This document shows, in pieces, positions 23,011 through 30,342 of a stretch of 37,562 nt of DNA. The stretch's first letter is position 1. Every line of letters starts with the position of its first letter. Origin of the DNA: a bacterium (lineage in GTDB: Bacteria; Myxococcota_A; Bradymonadia; Bradymonadales; Bradymonadaceae); assembly GCA_030427705.1 (NCBI GenBank), contig JAUIBR010000059.1, positions 1 through 37,562 of the forward strand, in the 5' to 3' direction. The position numbers were made by a program, and so were the translations under genes. Under the pieces are notes generated by a model. That model searched no databases and was not told the origin of the DNA. It saw only the letters and a list, made by a program, of their open reading frames with translations.

Positions 23011-25200
23011 GTGGCTATGATAGAAGTGGGCCAAAACTTTGGCAAGTATAGGCTGATTGACCGTATGGCGGTCGGTGGCATGGCGGAAATCTTCAAAGCC
23101 GTCGCGCCCGGCGCCGATGGTTACGAGCGTACTGTGGCCATTAAGCGGCTCCATCGCTCGATTTGTGATGATCCGGAGCTTACCGGGATGTTGGTGGACG
23201 AAGCGCGCATTAGCGTCATGCTCGACCATCCCAATATTGCTCGGGTTTTTGATCTCGGCAGCATCGACGGGCAATTCTTCATCGTGATGGAGTTCATCGA
23301 CGGTGTGGATTGCCACGACGTGCTTGAAGAAATGCGCAATCGCCGAGAATTCGTGCCGGTCCCTGCAGCACTTCACATCATCTCCGAGACACTGGGTGCG
23401 CTTCACTACGCGCATCGAAAGGTTGGGCCAGACGGTCAGCCCCTCAATATCGTCCATCGTGATGTATCGCCCCAAAACGTGATGGTCGGCTTCGATGGTG
23501 GTATCCGCATCGTAGATTTCGGGATCGCCAAAGCCAAAACACGCGCACAGACCACGCAAGCTGGCGTCATCAAGGGTAAATTCTATTATATGTCGCCCGA
23601 GCAGGCGGTGGGCGGGCATATCGACCACCGCGCTGATATCTATTCGGCCGGCATGGTGCTCTACGAAATGATCACGGCGGTATCTCCGTACGAAAGTGTC
23701 GGTGATGCTGAGCTGCTTCGCGCCGTGCGCGCTGCGAGCTTCCCGCCCCCGAGTTACTACAGACAAGACTTGGATCCGGAGCTTGAGCGCATCGTCATGA
23801 CAGCGCTTCAGCGTGATCCAAACCGACGCTTCCAAAGCGCCCAAGATTTCCGATACGCGATCGATGACTACTCGCGTCGCGTGTATCCACCGGTCAATCA
23901 CCGCGAGCAGATTGCCCACTTCATCAGCAATCTGTTCGGACGACCGATCTCGGACAACATGGTCCCGATGGACCGTCAGAACTTTGCAACCGGCGAAGAC
24001 TCGATGATCTTCGCCCAGCCAGACCTTGCGGTGCTGCAGCAGTTCCGAAGCGATCGCGATGCGGCACAGTCCCAGGGTGACAACGAGCGAACCGAAGTCT
24101 TCGATCCTTCACGCGTTCGAGACCGACTTGCGGAGTACGACCAAATCAAACAACAGGAAGACGTCGCCACGATGGCGGACATTCCTAAGTATCGAACCGA
24201 ACCGCCACCTCCGGCGGTCTCGGCGGTCCCCAGTGCAAGTCACGCCGAAGATCCAAGCTTGCTCGAAGTGTTCTCAAAGCCGCCAGGCGTGTTCCTGGTC
24301 ATCGGTTTCGTGCTCTTCGTGCTCATTTCAGGATCCTTCATCGCGTACAAGATTGCGACGAAACCGGATGCTCCGGCTAAACCGACCGCTGTGGCAGGTG
24401 CCGAGAAGGTTGAGCCCAAAAAGGTCGAGGGTGACGCACCACCTGCAAACGCGGGCAAAGAGATTCATCTGGCGATGAATTCAACGCCACCAAACGCCGA
24501 AGTCCTCATCAACGAGAAGGTCGTCGGGTCCACACCCTTGTCCTCGAAGGTCAAAGTCGGCGAGACCTACACGATCAAGTTTGTGCGTAGCGGCTACCAG
24601 ACCGAAGTCATCGAACACACCGTCAAGGATTCGCCAGAACCGCTGGAAGTCGAGATGAAAGAGGCTCGTCTCACCCTGAAGGTGTCGAGTTTCCCAGCAG
24701 GCGCATCCGTCACCATCGGCGACAACACGATCGGAAAATCTCCCCTGAGTTTCACCGATCTGGAAGTCGGACAAGAGTACGAGGTGATCGCAAAACTCGG
24801 CTCAAAGACCCAAAAGAAGAAGGTCACGTTCTCGGCAAAAGACGACCCCGTGAAGGACCTTCTGTTCGAATTTGAAAAGGCGCCCGAGATCACGCAAGAA
24901 ATCATCGTGGCCGCCCAGGAACCCGGGGAACAGGCTGCACCTGCACCCCGAAAGGTCGTCCGTCGGTCCGCACCGAAGAAGACCACGAAGAAATCCACCT
25001 CTTCATCGTCTTCGTCGTCATCGTCCAGCGATGACGGCTTGAGCGTCTGGGGTGGCTCCAAGAAGAAGTCTGAGCCGAAGAAGACCGAGAAGAAAGAAGA
25101 AGAAGGTACGGGGCTCAGCGTTTGGGGCTCGAACAAAAAGAAGAAGAAGAAAGAGAAAAAGAAAGAAGAGAAGAAGGAAGAGGGCATCAGCGTCTGGTAG
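23011..25200 (+). CDS. Transmembrane Ser/Thr protein kinase with PEGA domains and GLSVW tail (kinase 2)
   Basis: A 729-residue Hanks-type kinase. The kinase domain (about 10-290) has GKYRLIDRMAVGGMAEIFKA, Lys45, HRDVSPQN (149-156), DFG (169-171) and GKFYYMSPEQ (189-198). One membrane helix lies at about 425-449. Outside are two PEGA-like domains (about 485-635) with AEVLINEKVVGSTPL and ASVTIGDNTIGKSPL. The last 75 residues are Ser- then Lys/Glu-rich and carry three spaced copies of G-[LI]-S-V-W (676-680, 701-705, 725-729), the last at the very C-terminus. GTG 23011 is preferred (AAAGGAT at 22994-23000); ATG 23017 is a close alternative. It is divergent from the FHA activator, its most likely neighbour in function. 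Confidence 0.93.
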   Translation: MAMIEVGQNFGKYRLIDRMAVGGMAEIFKAVAPGADGYERTVAIKRLHRSICDDPELTGMLVDEARISVMLDHPNIARVFDLGSIDGQFFIVMEFIDGVDCHDVLEEMRNRREFVPVPAALHIISETLGALHYAHRKVGPDGQPLNIVHRDVSPQNVMVGFDGGIRIVDFGIAKAKTRAQTTQAGVIKGKFYYMSPEQAVGGHIDHRADIYSAGMVLYEMITAVSPYESVGDAELLRAVRAASFPPPSYYRQDLDPELERIVMTALQRDPNRRFQSAQDFRYAIDDYSRRVYPPVNHREQIAHFISNLFGRPISDNMVPMDRQNFATGEDSMIFAQPDLAVLQQFRSDRDAAQSQGDNERTEVFDPSRVRDRLAEYDQIKQQEDVATMADIPKYRTEPPPPAVSAVPSASHAEDPSLLEVFSKPPGVFLVIGFVLFVLISGSFIAYKIATKPDAPAKPTAVAGAEKVEPKKVEGDAPPANAGKEIHLAMNSTPPNAEVLINEKVVGSTPLSSKVKVGETYTIKFVRSGYQTEVIEHTVKDSPEPLEVEMKEARLTLKVSSFPAGASVTIGDNTIGKSPLSFTDLEVGQEYEVIAKLGSKTQKKKVTFSAKDDPVKDLLFEFEKAPEITQEIIVAAQEPGEQAAPAPRKVVRRSAPKKTTKKSTSSSSSSSSSSDDGLSVWGGSKKKSEPKKTEKKEEEGTGLSVWGSNKKKKKKEKKKEEKKEEGISVW

Positions 25201-25236
25201 TCTGAACCTCAATCAAATCTTTCGCGTCAAATAGGC

Positions 25237-26766
25237 ATGAACCAAGTGACAAGACCTCAAGTAATCATTCGTCATTGCGATGCCTACGACCCCAAACGGA
25301 TCGAGACCATTATCCGTGAGGGACTCGAAGAACTCGATCTTCGCCCATACGGTCGGACATTGGTCAAACCCAATGTCGTCGCCAGCGGCAAGCACTTTCC
25401 ACACGCATACACACGCCCCGAATTCATGGAAGGCGTCGTCAACGCGTTGAACTCACGCGCTGAGAACCTCGAAGAGCTCGCGATCGGAGAACGATGCGGC
25501 ATCACCGTCCCCACACGGTTCTCGTTCAAAAACGCGGACTACTATCCAATGGCCAAGCGCGTTGGAGCGAAGCTGTACCATTTTGAGGAAGAGACTCAGG
25601 TCGAGATTCCGCTCTACCACGAAGAGAGATTGCGGGATTCGTTCTTCACGCCAGAGCCCATCGCGAAGGCAGATTTCTTCGTGAACTGCCCAAAGTTTAA
25701 GGCGCACCCTTGGACCACTGTGACGTTTAGCTTGAAGTCGTACATCGGCATTCAGGACGACCGACACCGACTGATTGACCACGACCACAAACTCGACGAA
25801 AAGGTTGCTGACCTTCAGTACATCATCCAACCACAGTTCATCGCGATCGACGCCATCACGGCAGGGGAAGGGCGGATGCTTACGCCTATCCCCTTTGAGA
25901 TGAACCTCATCATCATGGGTACCAATCAGGTCGCCTTCGACTCAGTCTGCTGCCATATCATCGGCTTGGACCCGCTGAGCGTGCCCCATATTCGTATGTC
26001 GCATGAACGCGGCTTCGGACCTGTCGGACTCGACGCCATCGACATTAGCGGTGATGTGACTCTTGAAGAAGCTCAAGAGCGCTCCAAAGACTTCCGCGTG
26101 GGGCTAATCCGCGTCGAAGAGTACTTTGAAGGCACCAACATCAAGGCTTACGCCGGGCCGCCACCAAGCGATTCTATCGACTACTGCTGGGGCGGCTGTC
26201 CTGGGGCCATGGAAGAGGCGATCGAAATCATGCGCCTCTACGATACGAAGACTGACGAGAAGATGCCCAAGACGCACATCGTCTTCGGGAACTACGAAGG
26301 TGAGATCGACGCCAAACCCGGAGAGAAAGTCGTCTTCATCGGTGACTGCACAAAGTACAAAGGGGATATCAACGGTAACCAGGTGGAGATCAAAAGCCTG
26401 TACGTTGACCGCTCCAAAAAATCGCCGCACTCCGCGCAATCAGACGATATCTTCGTCAAGATGATCGCGATGGAGAAGAACTGGATGGGAATGAAGAAAC
26501 AAGACGTGCTGCGTATCGCTGGCTGCCCGGTCAGCGTCGCTGAGCAGGTCTTGTTGCTCATTAAATTGGGGAAACTGAAGAACCCCTACTTCGATCCTGG
26601 CGACGCGATTACCTTCACGAACTGCTACTTCAAGACGCGGACGCAGAACATGATTTCGCGCCTGCGTGGTAAAGCCTACCAGGAGGCCGGGCCGACGCAT
26701 CGCGGAGATGCGCGTCCTGAACTCAACCTGCCACCAGACGGGGCAGATACTTCGCTCGAGGCTTAG
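25237..26766 (+). CDS. DUF362 domain protein
   Basis: A 509-residue cytosolic protein. The N-terminal two thirds matches DUF362: RTLVKPNVVASG, a metal-like acidic EERCG segment, FFVNCPKFKAHPWTTVTFSLKSYIG (the family's NxPK-x-K-x-H core) and DAITAGEG. The C-terminal third has cysteine motifs (YCWGGCPG, GDCTKY, TNCYFKTR) that may hold a metal or iron-sulphur cluster, though the usual two ferredoxin CxxCxxC motifs are missing. DUF362 proteins are uncharacterised; some have been linked to iron-sulphur or redox functions. It starts 36 bases after kinase 2, so it may be part of that transcript, and shares its last four bases (TTAG) with the convergent LOG gene. Confidence 0.82.
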   Translation: MNQVTRPQVIIRHCDAYDPKRIETIIREGLEELDLRPYGRTLVKPNVVASGKHFPHAYTRPEFMEGVVNALNSRAENLEELAIGERCGITVPTRFSFKNADYYPMAKRVGAKLYHFEEETQVEIPLYHEERLRDSFFTPEPIAKADFFVNCPKFKAHPWTTVTFSLKSYIGIQDDRHRLIDHDHKLDEKVADLQYIIQPQFIAIDAITAGEGRMLTPIPFEMNLIIMGTNQVAFDSVCCHIIGLDPLSVPHIRMSHERGFGPVGLDAIDISGDVTLEEAQERSKDFRVGLIRVEEYFEGTNIKAYAGPPPSDSIDYCWGGCPGAMEEAIEIMRLYDTKTDEKMPKTHIVFGNYEGEIDAKPGEKVVFIGDCTKYKGDINGNQVEIKSLYVDRSKKSPHSAQSDDIFVKMIAMEKNWMGMKKQDVLRIAGCPVSVAEQVLLLIKLGKLKNPYFDPGDAITFTNCYFKTRTQNMISRLRGKAYQEAGPTHRGDARPELNLPPDGADTSLEA

Positions 26767-27476
26767 CCTTCCGCCAACAACTTTGATGGTTTTCCCGAAT
26801 ACCGCAGACCGAACTTCTTGATCGAGTTCTGCGAGATGTGGCGTACTGCCTCGTCCACGTCATCGGTGACAAGAAACAGGTCCATATCATGCGCCGAGAT
26901 GGTCTTCCCAACCATCGTATCTCGCATGAAATCTACCAACGGCTGGAAGAAGTCCGAGCCAAACAGGACCACAGGGAAGTCGACAATCTTTTTCGTTTGG
27001 ATCAGCGTAAGCGTCTCAAAAAACTCGTCCAACGTGCCCACGCCGCCGGGCATGATCACAAAGCCATACGAGTATTTTAGAAGCAGCACTTTGCGAACGA
27101 AGAAGTACTCAAACTCGACATGTTGGTCGAGGTACGGATTGGCATCGGATTCGAACTCGAGTTTGATCGACGCGGCCACCGACCGCGCTCCCACTTCGCG
27201 GGCGCCACGATTCGCAGCCTCCATGATCCCAGGCCCACCGCCGGTCATGACCGAAAACCCCGCGTTCCCCAGACCGGCGCCGATCTTAACCGCCGCTTGA
27301 TAAAACGGGTCGCTCTCAGGCAATCGAGCCGAGCCAAAAACGGTGACACACGGACCCACGAAGTGCAGCCGTCGGAAACCGCGAAGGAACTCCATCGCGA
27401 CACGGAAGACAAACCCAAGCTCCCACCGCCGATTTTTAGGGCCTTCGAGGTAGACCTGTTCTCGACCGTCTTTCAA
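26763..27476 (-). CDS. LOG-family Rossmann-fold protein (TIGR00730-type)
   Basis: A 237-residue protein of the LOG/lysine decarboxylase-like family, many of whose members are cytokinin-riboside 5'-monophosphate phosphoribohydrolases or nucleotide nucleosidases. It has the two signatures GGGPGIMEAANRG (79-91) and PGGVGTLDE (143-151, PGGxGTxxE), and the N-terminal FLRGFRRLHFVGPCVTVFGSARLP typical of the longer proteobacterial subgroup. The start must be TTG 27476, because a stop lies immediately before it and the next ATG is inside the conserved part. No clear ribosome binding site. A role as hydrolase of nucleoside monophosphates is likely, substrate unknown. Confidence 0.88.
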   Translation of the reverse strand: MKDGREQVYLEGPKNRRWELGFVFRVAMEFLRGFRRLHFVGPCVTVFGSARLPESDPFYQAAVKIGAGLGNAGFSVMTGGGPGIMEAANRGAREVGARSVAASIKLEFESDANPYLDQHVEFEYFFVRKVLLLKYSYGFVIMPGGVGTLDEFFETLTLIQTKKIVDFPVVLFGSDFFQPLVDFMRDTMVGKTISAHDMDLFLVTDDVDEAVRHISQNSIKKFGLRYSGKPSKLLAEG

Positions 27477-27495
27477 TTAAGTACCGCTTTAAGCT

Positions 27496-28935
27496 TCAAG
27501 CTTCCGCCCAGCCTTTCTTAATATTCTTTTCCTTCCACTCGGCAATATATGCCGTGATCAGGTCTTTATCGGGCGCGACCCGCAGGTCCGTTTTCAATGG
27601 GTCTTTGCGTCCAGAAGAGAAGTCCGTGAAGAACACCACATACGGTGGGTAATTGGGGTCCTGCTCAGCTTTGTTGGTCGCAAACGCCACGTACTTCCGG
27701 ACCGCAACCTTGCCCTTGGTTTCTTTGGTGTAGACCCCACGCTCGAAAATCTCGGATTTCGCAAGGTCTTGTGCGGTCGCTTTCTCACTGCGGCCTTCAA
27801 AGGGCACGTGCTGGAACACTTGGTCGAGGCCCACACTGCCCAAATCCACTTCTTTGTCGTCGCGCTCACGCACGAGCACCGGGTGAATCAACGAAACAAT
27901 CGGCAACGTGCCGATGGAGGCCCAACCCTTGTCGTCATAGTTGAGGGTCATCCGACGTACAGGAATGTCGCGGCTATCCGTGTCGACAATGTCTGAGCAC
28001 TTCACCTCGACGATGAGCTTTGGCTCCACAAAGCGACATAGCGTTCCCTCACGGTTGGCCATGCGGAACGAACTTTGGACTTCGATCTCCGAGAGCTTCT
28101 TGTGCCACTCAACCCGACCACCTTCACCGAAACCGTTCCCGACGGTTCCGAGGATATGATACGTCCCGTCGTCGCGGAGCAGGGCGAGCGTGAGCTCACG
28201 CACCTCGGTGCGGCCATTCTCTTCACGCTCCCCGAACGCAATCACGACGGCGTCCAGAGTCACGAAAGGTTTGACCTTGTAGGTAATACCCTGTTCGCTT
28301 CGAACGACCAGACCTTCAAACTTCCCGCTGTTGACCCATTCACCAAAGCTATCGCTGGCGTCGGACTTCTCGCCCTCAACGGTTGTTACGACTGCACACC
28401 GTTTTCCGCCGTCTAGCAGCGTATTGAGGCGCTCAAATCGTTCTTCGTAGCTCTTGTAAAGCCAGTCCTCGTCGCCTTCTTCGAGAAGGTCAAACGCGCG
28501 GAATCCGAGATTCTTTGCGTAGTCGTCATTGCCCAGGCAAAGCGCGACGTGACCAACACGTGGCCGAGACCCACCATCTGGTGGAATCGCAAATAGCTCG
28601 CCCGGGATCACGATATCTCCCGCATCTTTCAGAAGCTTCTCGGCCTCAGCTGCGACCGGCACGCCTTGAAGACAACGCCCGTTGTACGCACACAGCGAAA
28701 CTTCGCCGTCACGCTTGATCAGGAACCAAAGTTCGCCATCGATCTTGGTCGAAATCCAGAGGCGCCCATCGGGCAAAAACCGGCTGATATTGTCCGGAAA
28801 CACAACGCGATAACGCTTCGCGACGAGTTTCTTGTAGTTCTTCAGCTTGTCCGCCAGCTCCTTGATCTTCAACGAGCCAATCGGTGCCTTGCGGCCTCCG
28901 CCGTAGTCTGTCCAATCGTCAGAAAAAACGCTCAT
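27496..28935 (-). CDS. ATP-dependent DNA ligase-like protein
   Basis: A 479-residue nucleotidyltransferase of the ATP-dependent ligase fold. Motif I is TKIDGE with Lys64 as the adenylation residue; then PGELFA (111-116, Glu113), motif III FRAFDLLEEG (145-154), motif IV FEGLVV (206-211), motif V YKVKPFVTLDAVV (219-231), and an OB-fold with GTVGNGF (263-269) and VEVKCSDIV (309-317). From about 330 a further 150 residues, rich in Lys and acidic residues, match nothing I know. It is the third gene of an operon with two unknown proteins; its ATG overlaps the preceding stop (ATGA). It should seal nicks with ATP, but the substrate (DNA or RNA) is not settled by sequence. Confidence 0.82.
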   Translation of the reverse strand: MSVFSDDWTDYGGGRKAPIGSLKIKELADKLKNYKKLVAKRYRVVFPDNISRFLPDGRLWISTKIDGELWFLIKRDGEVSLCAYNGRCLQGVPVAAEAEKLLKDAGDIVIPGELFAIPPDGGSRPRVGHVALCLGNDDYAKNLGFRAFDLLEEGDEDWLYKSYEERFERLNTLLDGGKRCAVVTTVEGEKSDASDSFGEWVNSGKFEGLVVRSEQGITYKVKPFVTLDAVVIAFGEREENGRTEVRELTLALLRDDGTYHILGTVGNGFGEGGRVEWHKKLSEIEVQSSFRMANREGTLCRFVEPKLIVEVKCSDIVDTDSRDIPVRRMTLNYDDKGWASIGTLPIVSLIHPVLVRERDDKEVDLGSVGLDQVFQHVPFEGRSEKATAQDLAKSEIFERGVYTKETKGKVAVRKYVAFATNKAEQDPNYPPYVVFFTDFSSGRKDPLKTDLRVAPDKDLITAYIAEWKEKNIKKGWAEA

Positions 28936-29639
28936 TCTGGAATCCGTTTAAGTTCGAGGTTTGAAAGGTGGAGCAGCAGCATGTAGCCGTCGCCGTCGAC
29001 GCGGCCTTCCAAAAAGCCGCGATACGGCGTGCCGTTTGTCTGGAAGATGAGCGGTGCAGCCCCTTTCTTTCCGGTGCCGACGAGCAACATCTTCTTTTCT
29101 TCGTGAAGATGTTTGGCGATGTCGTAGAGGAAGTCGAAGGTCAAGCCGTTGACGTGTCGAACCCGCAGTTTGCGCCCGATAACGAAACGACGCACTACTT
29201 CAGAGGTTGGGAACAAACGCCCAGTCCAAGGAAGTGGACTCTCTTCGTCCACCGTTGCTTCCACGTCGATGAAATCGCCGCGTTCGATCTCTTCGCCTTG
29301 TGGGTCGAATTTCACCAAGAGGGGGCGTGCACAGTAGAGGATCGAATTGTCCTCCCGGATCCAAACACGGTCAGTGGGCCCAACCCTTCGACCAGCACGG
29401 TCAAACGGGATTTCCGGGTCACCTTCGACGAGTGCAGCTGACAAAGCGTCGTCGTCACCGAGCTTGTCCACCAAAGCCTCGTAGGTGTGGTGTTCCGTGG
29501 ACTTGATGAGTCGCTCGGACTTCACCCGTTCACCATTGGCGTTGATGTACCCAAAACGCTCTTGCCGCTTTGGAGATTCAATTTCGACGTGCGCATCGCG
29601 CTTCTTATCGTCGGTTATGCTTATGACTCGCTTAGGCAT
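28932..29639 (-). CDS. Unknown protein, ligase operon second gene
   Basis: A 235-residue soluble protein without signal peptide or membrane segment. The N-terminus is charged (MPKRVISITDDKKRDAHVEIES) and followed by a GYINANGERVKSERLIK strand pair. The middle holds RVGPTDRVWIREDNSILYCARPLLVKFDPQGEE, and the C-terminal part has FLYDIAKHLHEEKKMLLVGTGKKGAAPLIFQTNG. I see no catalytic motif and do not recognise a family. The gene sits 11 bases from the first operon gene and overlaps the ligase start as ATGA, so the three proteins are probably made together and act in one process. Confidence 0.75.
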   Translation of the reverse strand: MPKRVISITDDKKRDAHVEIESPKRQERFGYINANGERVKSERLIKSTEHHTYEALVDKLGDDDALSAALVEGDPEIPFDRAGRRVGPTDRVWIREDNSILYCARPLLVKFDPQGEEIERGDFIDVEATVDEESPLPWTGRLFPTSEVVRRFVIGRKLRVRHVNGLTFDFLYDIAKHLHEEKKMLLVGTGKKGAAPLIFQTNGTPYRGFLEGRVDGDGYMLLLHLSNLELKRIPE

Positions 29640-29649
29640 TTAAGTGTCC

Positions 29650-30261
29650 TTAGAACATGCTGAAATCAAGATCATCATCTTCGAATGGGTCGTCGGTGTC
29701 GTCGTCTTCAGCCACCGGCGCCTCGTCGGGCCGCAAGTAGTCGAACCCGGCTTCTTCGCCGATCAAGGCGAAAAATCCTTCGTCGTTGTGCAGCAAAAAT
29801 GCGGGCGAGTCGCTGAAACCGCTTCGATATGCAAATCGGGTTTCAAAGATATCGCCGTCTTTTAATGCTGCCTCCAACTTCGCCGAAACTTCGGCTGGAT
29901 CGAGCTGGTAAACAGCTTTCGTGAGATGGTCCAGCACTCGAGCGGGGTCAATCGGACCTTCGAGTGGCTGTTCAACGCCCAGAGTCGACTCAATCGATTC
30001 CATCGCTGCGCCTTCTTCATCAACCATGACGAGGTCTTTGCGTTCGCAGACTTCGAAGTTCTCGTTCAGGTAAACGCTGGCCATCGACCCGCCAGGAAGC
30101 AGTGCAGAGCCGTCTCGAGTCAGAGCCGCGCTCGTGCATTCTTCGCCGTTCTCATCGACGACGACTTTCTTCTTCTTGCCGTAGATCTTCTCGCGCTGGA
30201 CGCGCGACAGGCCGAATTCGCTGACCTCGCCTTCCCAATTGACGACGATTGTGCGTGCCAT
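29650..30261 (-). CDS. Unknown protein, ligase operon first gene
   Basis: A 203-residue soluble protein. The N-terminal half is beta-rich with EFGLSRVQREKIYGKKKKVVVDENGEEC, LTRDGSALLPGGSMASVYLN and ERKDLVMVDEEG; the central part has LGVEQPLEGPIDPARVLDHLTKAVYQLDP; the end is a very acidic tail (AEDDDTDDPFEDDDLDFSMF). The pattern of a basic N-terminal half and an acidic tail resembles that of other conserved hypothetical proteins of unrelated bacteria that I recall only loosely. No function is known to me. GGAG of its ribosome binding site lies in a 7-bp hairpin stem directly upstream. Confidence 0.75.
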   Translation of the reverse strand: MARTIVVNWEGEVSEFGLSRVQREKIYGKKKKVVVDENGEECTSAALTRDGSALLPGGSMASVYLNENFEVCERKDLVMVDEEGAAMESIESTLGVEQPLEGPIDPARVLDHLTKAVYQLDPAEVSAKLEAALKDGDIFETRFAYRSGFSDSPAFLLHNDEGFFALIGEEAGFDYLRPDEAPVAEDDDTDDPFEDDDLDFSMF

Positions 30262-30267
30262 AGTTTG

Positions 30268-30294
30268 ACTCCGGTGTTGGTTCGAGGCCGGAGT
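30268..30294 (-). promoter_or_regulatory. Hairpin that would cover the ribosome binding site of the ligase operon
   Basis: ACTCCGG (30268-30274) and CCGGAGT (30288-30294) form a perfect seven-base stem with a 13-base loop. On the minus strand the proximal arm CCGGAGT contains the GGAG located seven bases before the ATG at 30261. There is no T-tract after it, so it is more likely a translational control element than a terminator of the upstream lipoprotein gene. Confidence 0.45.
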
Positions 30295-30342
30295 GTTGCA
30301 CGGTCAAAAACAGGCCGTCAACCGCAGCAAATGGCACATCGT

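Noticed and set aside
25018-25212. Minus-strand frame rich in Leu and Phe in the kinase 2 tail
   Set aside because: It is the complement of the Lys/Glu-rich tail codons and has no other support.
30276-30300. tRNA-like T-arm GGTTCGAGGCC
   Set aside because: The flanking bases do not form a tRNA T-stem, and there is no acceptor, anticodon arm or CCA.
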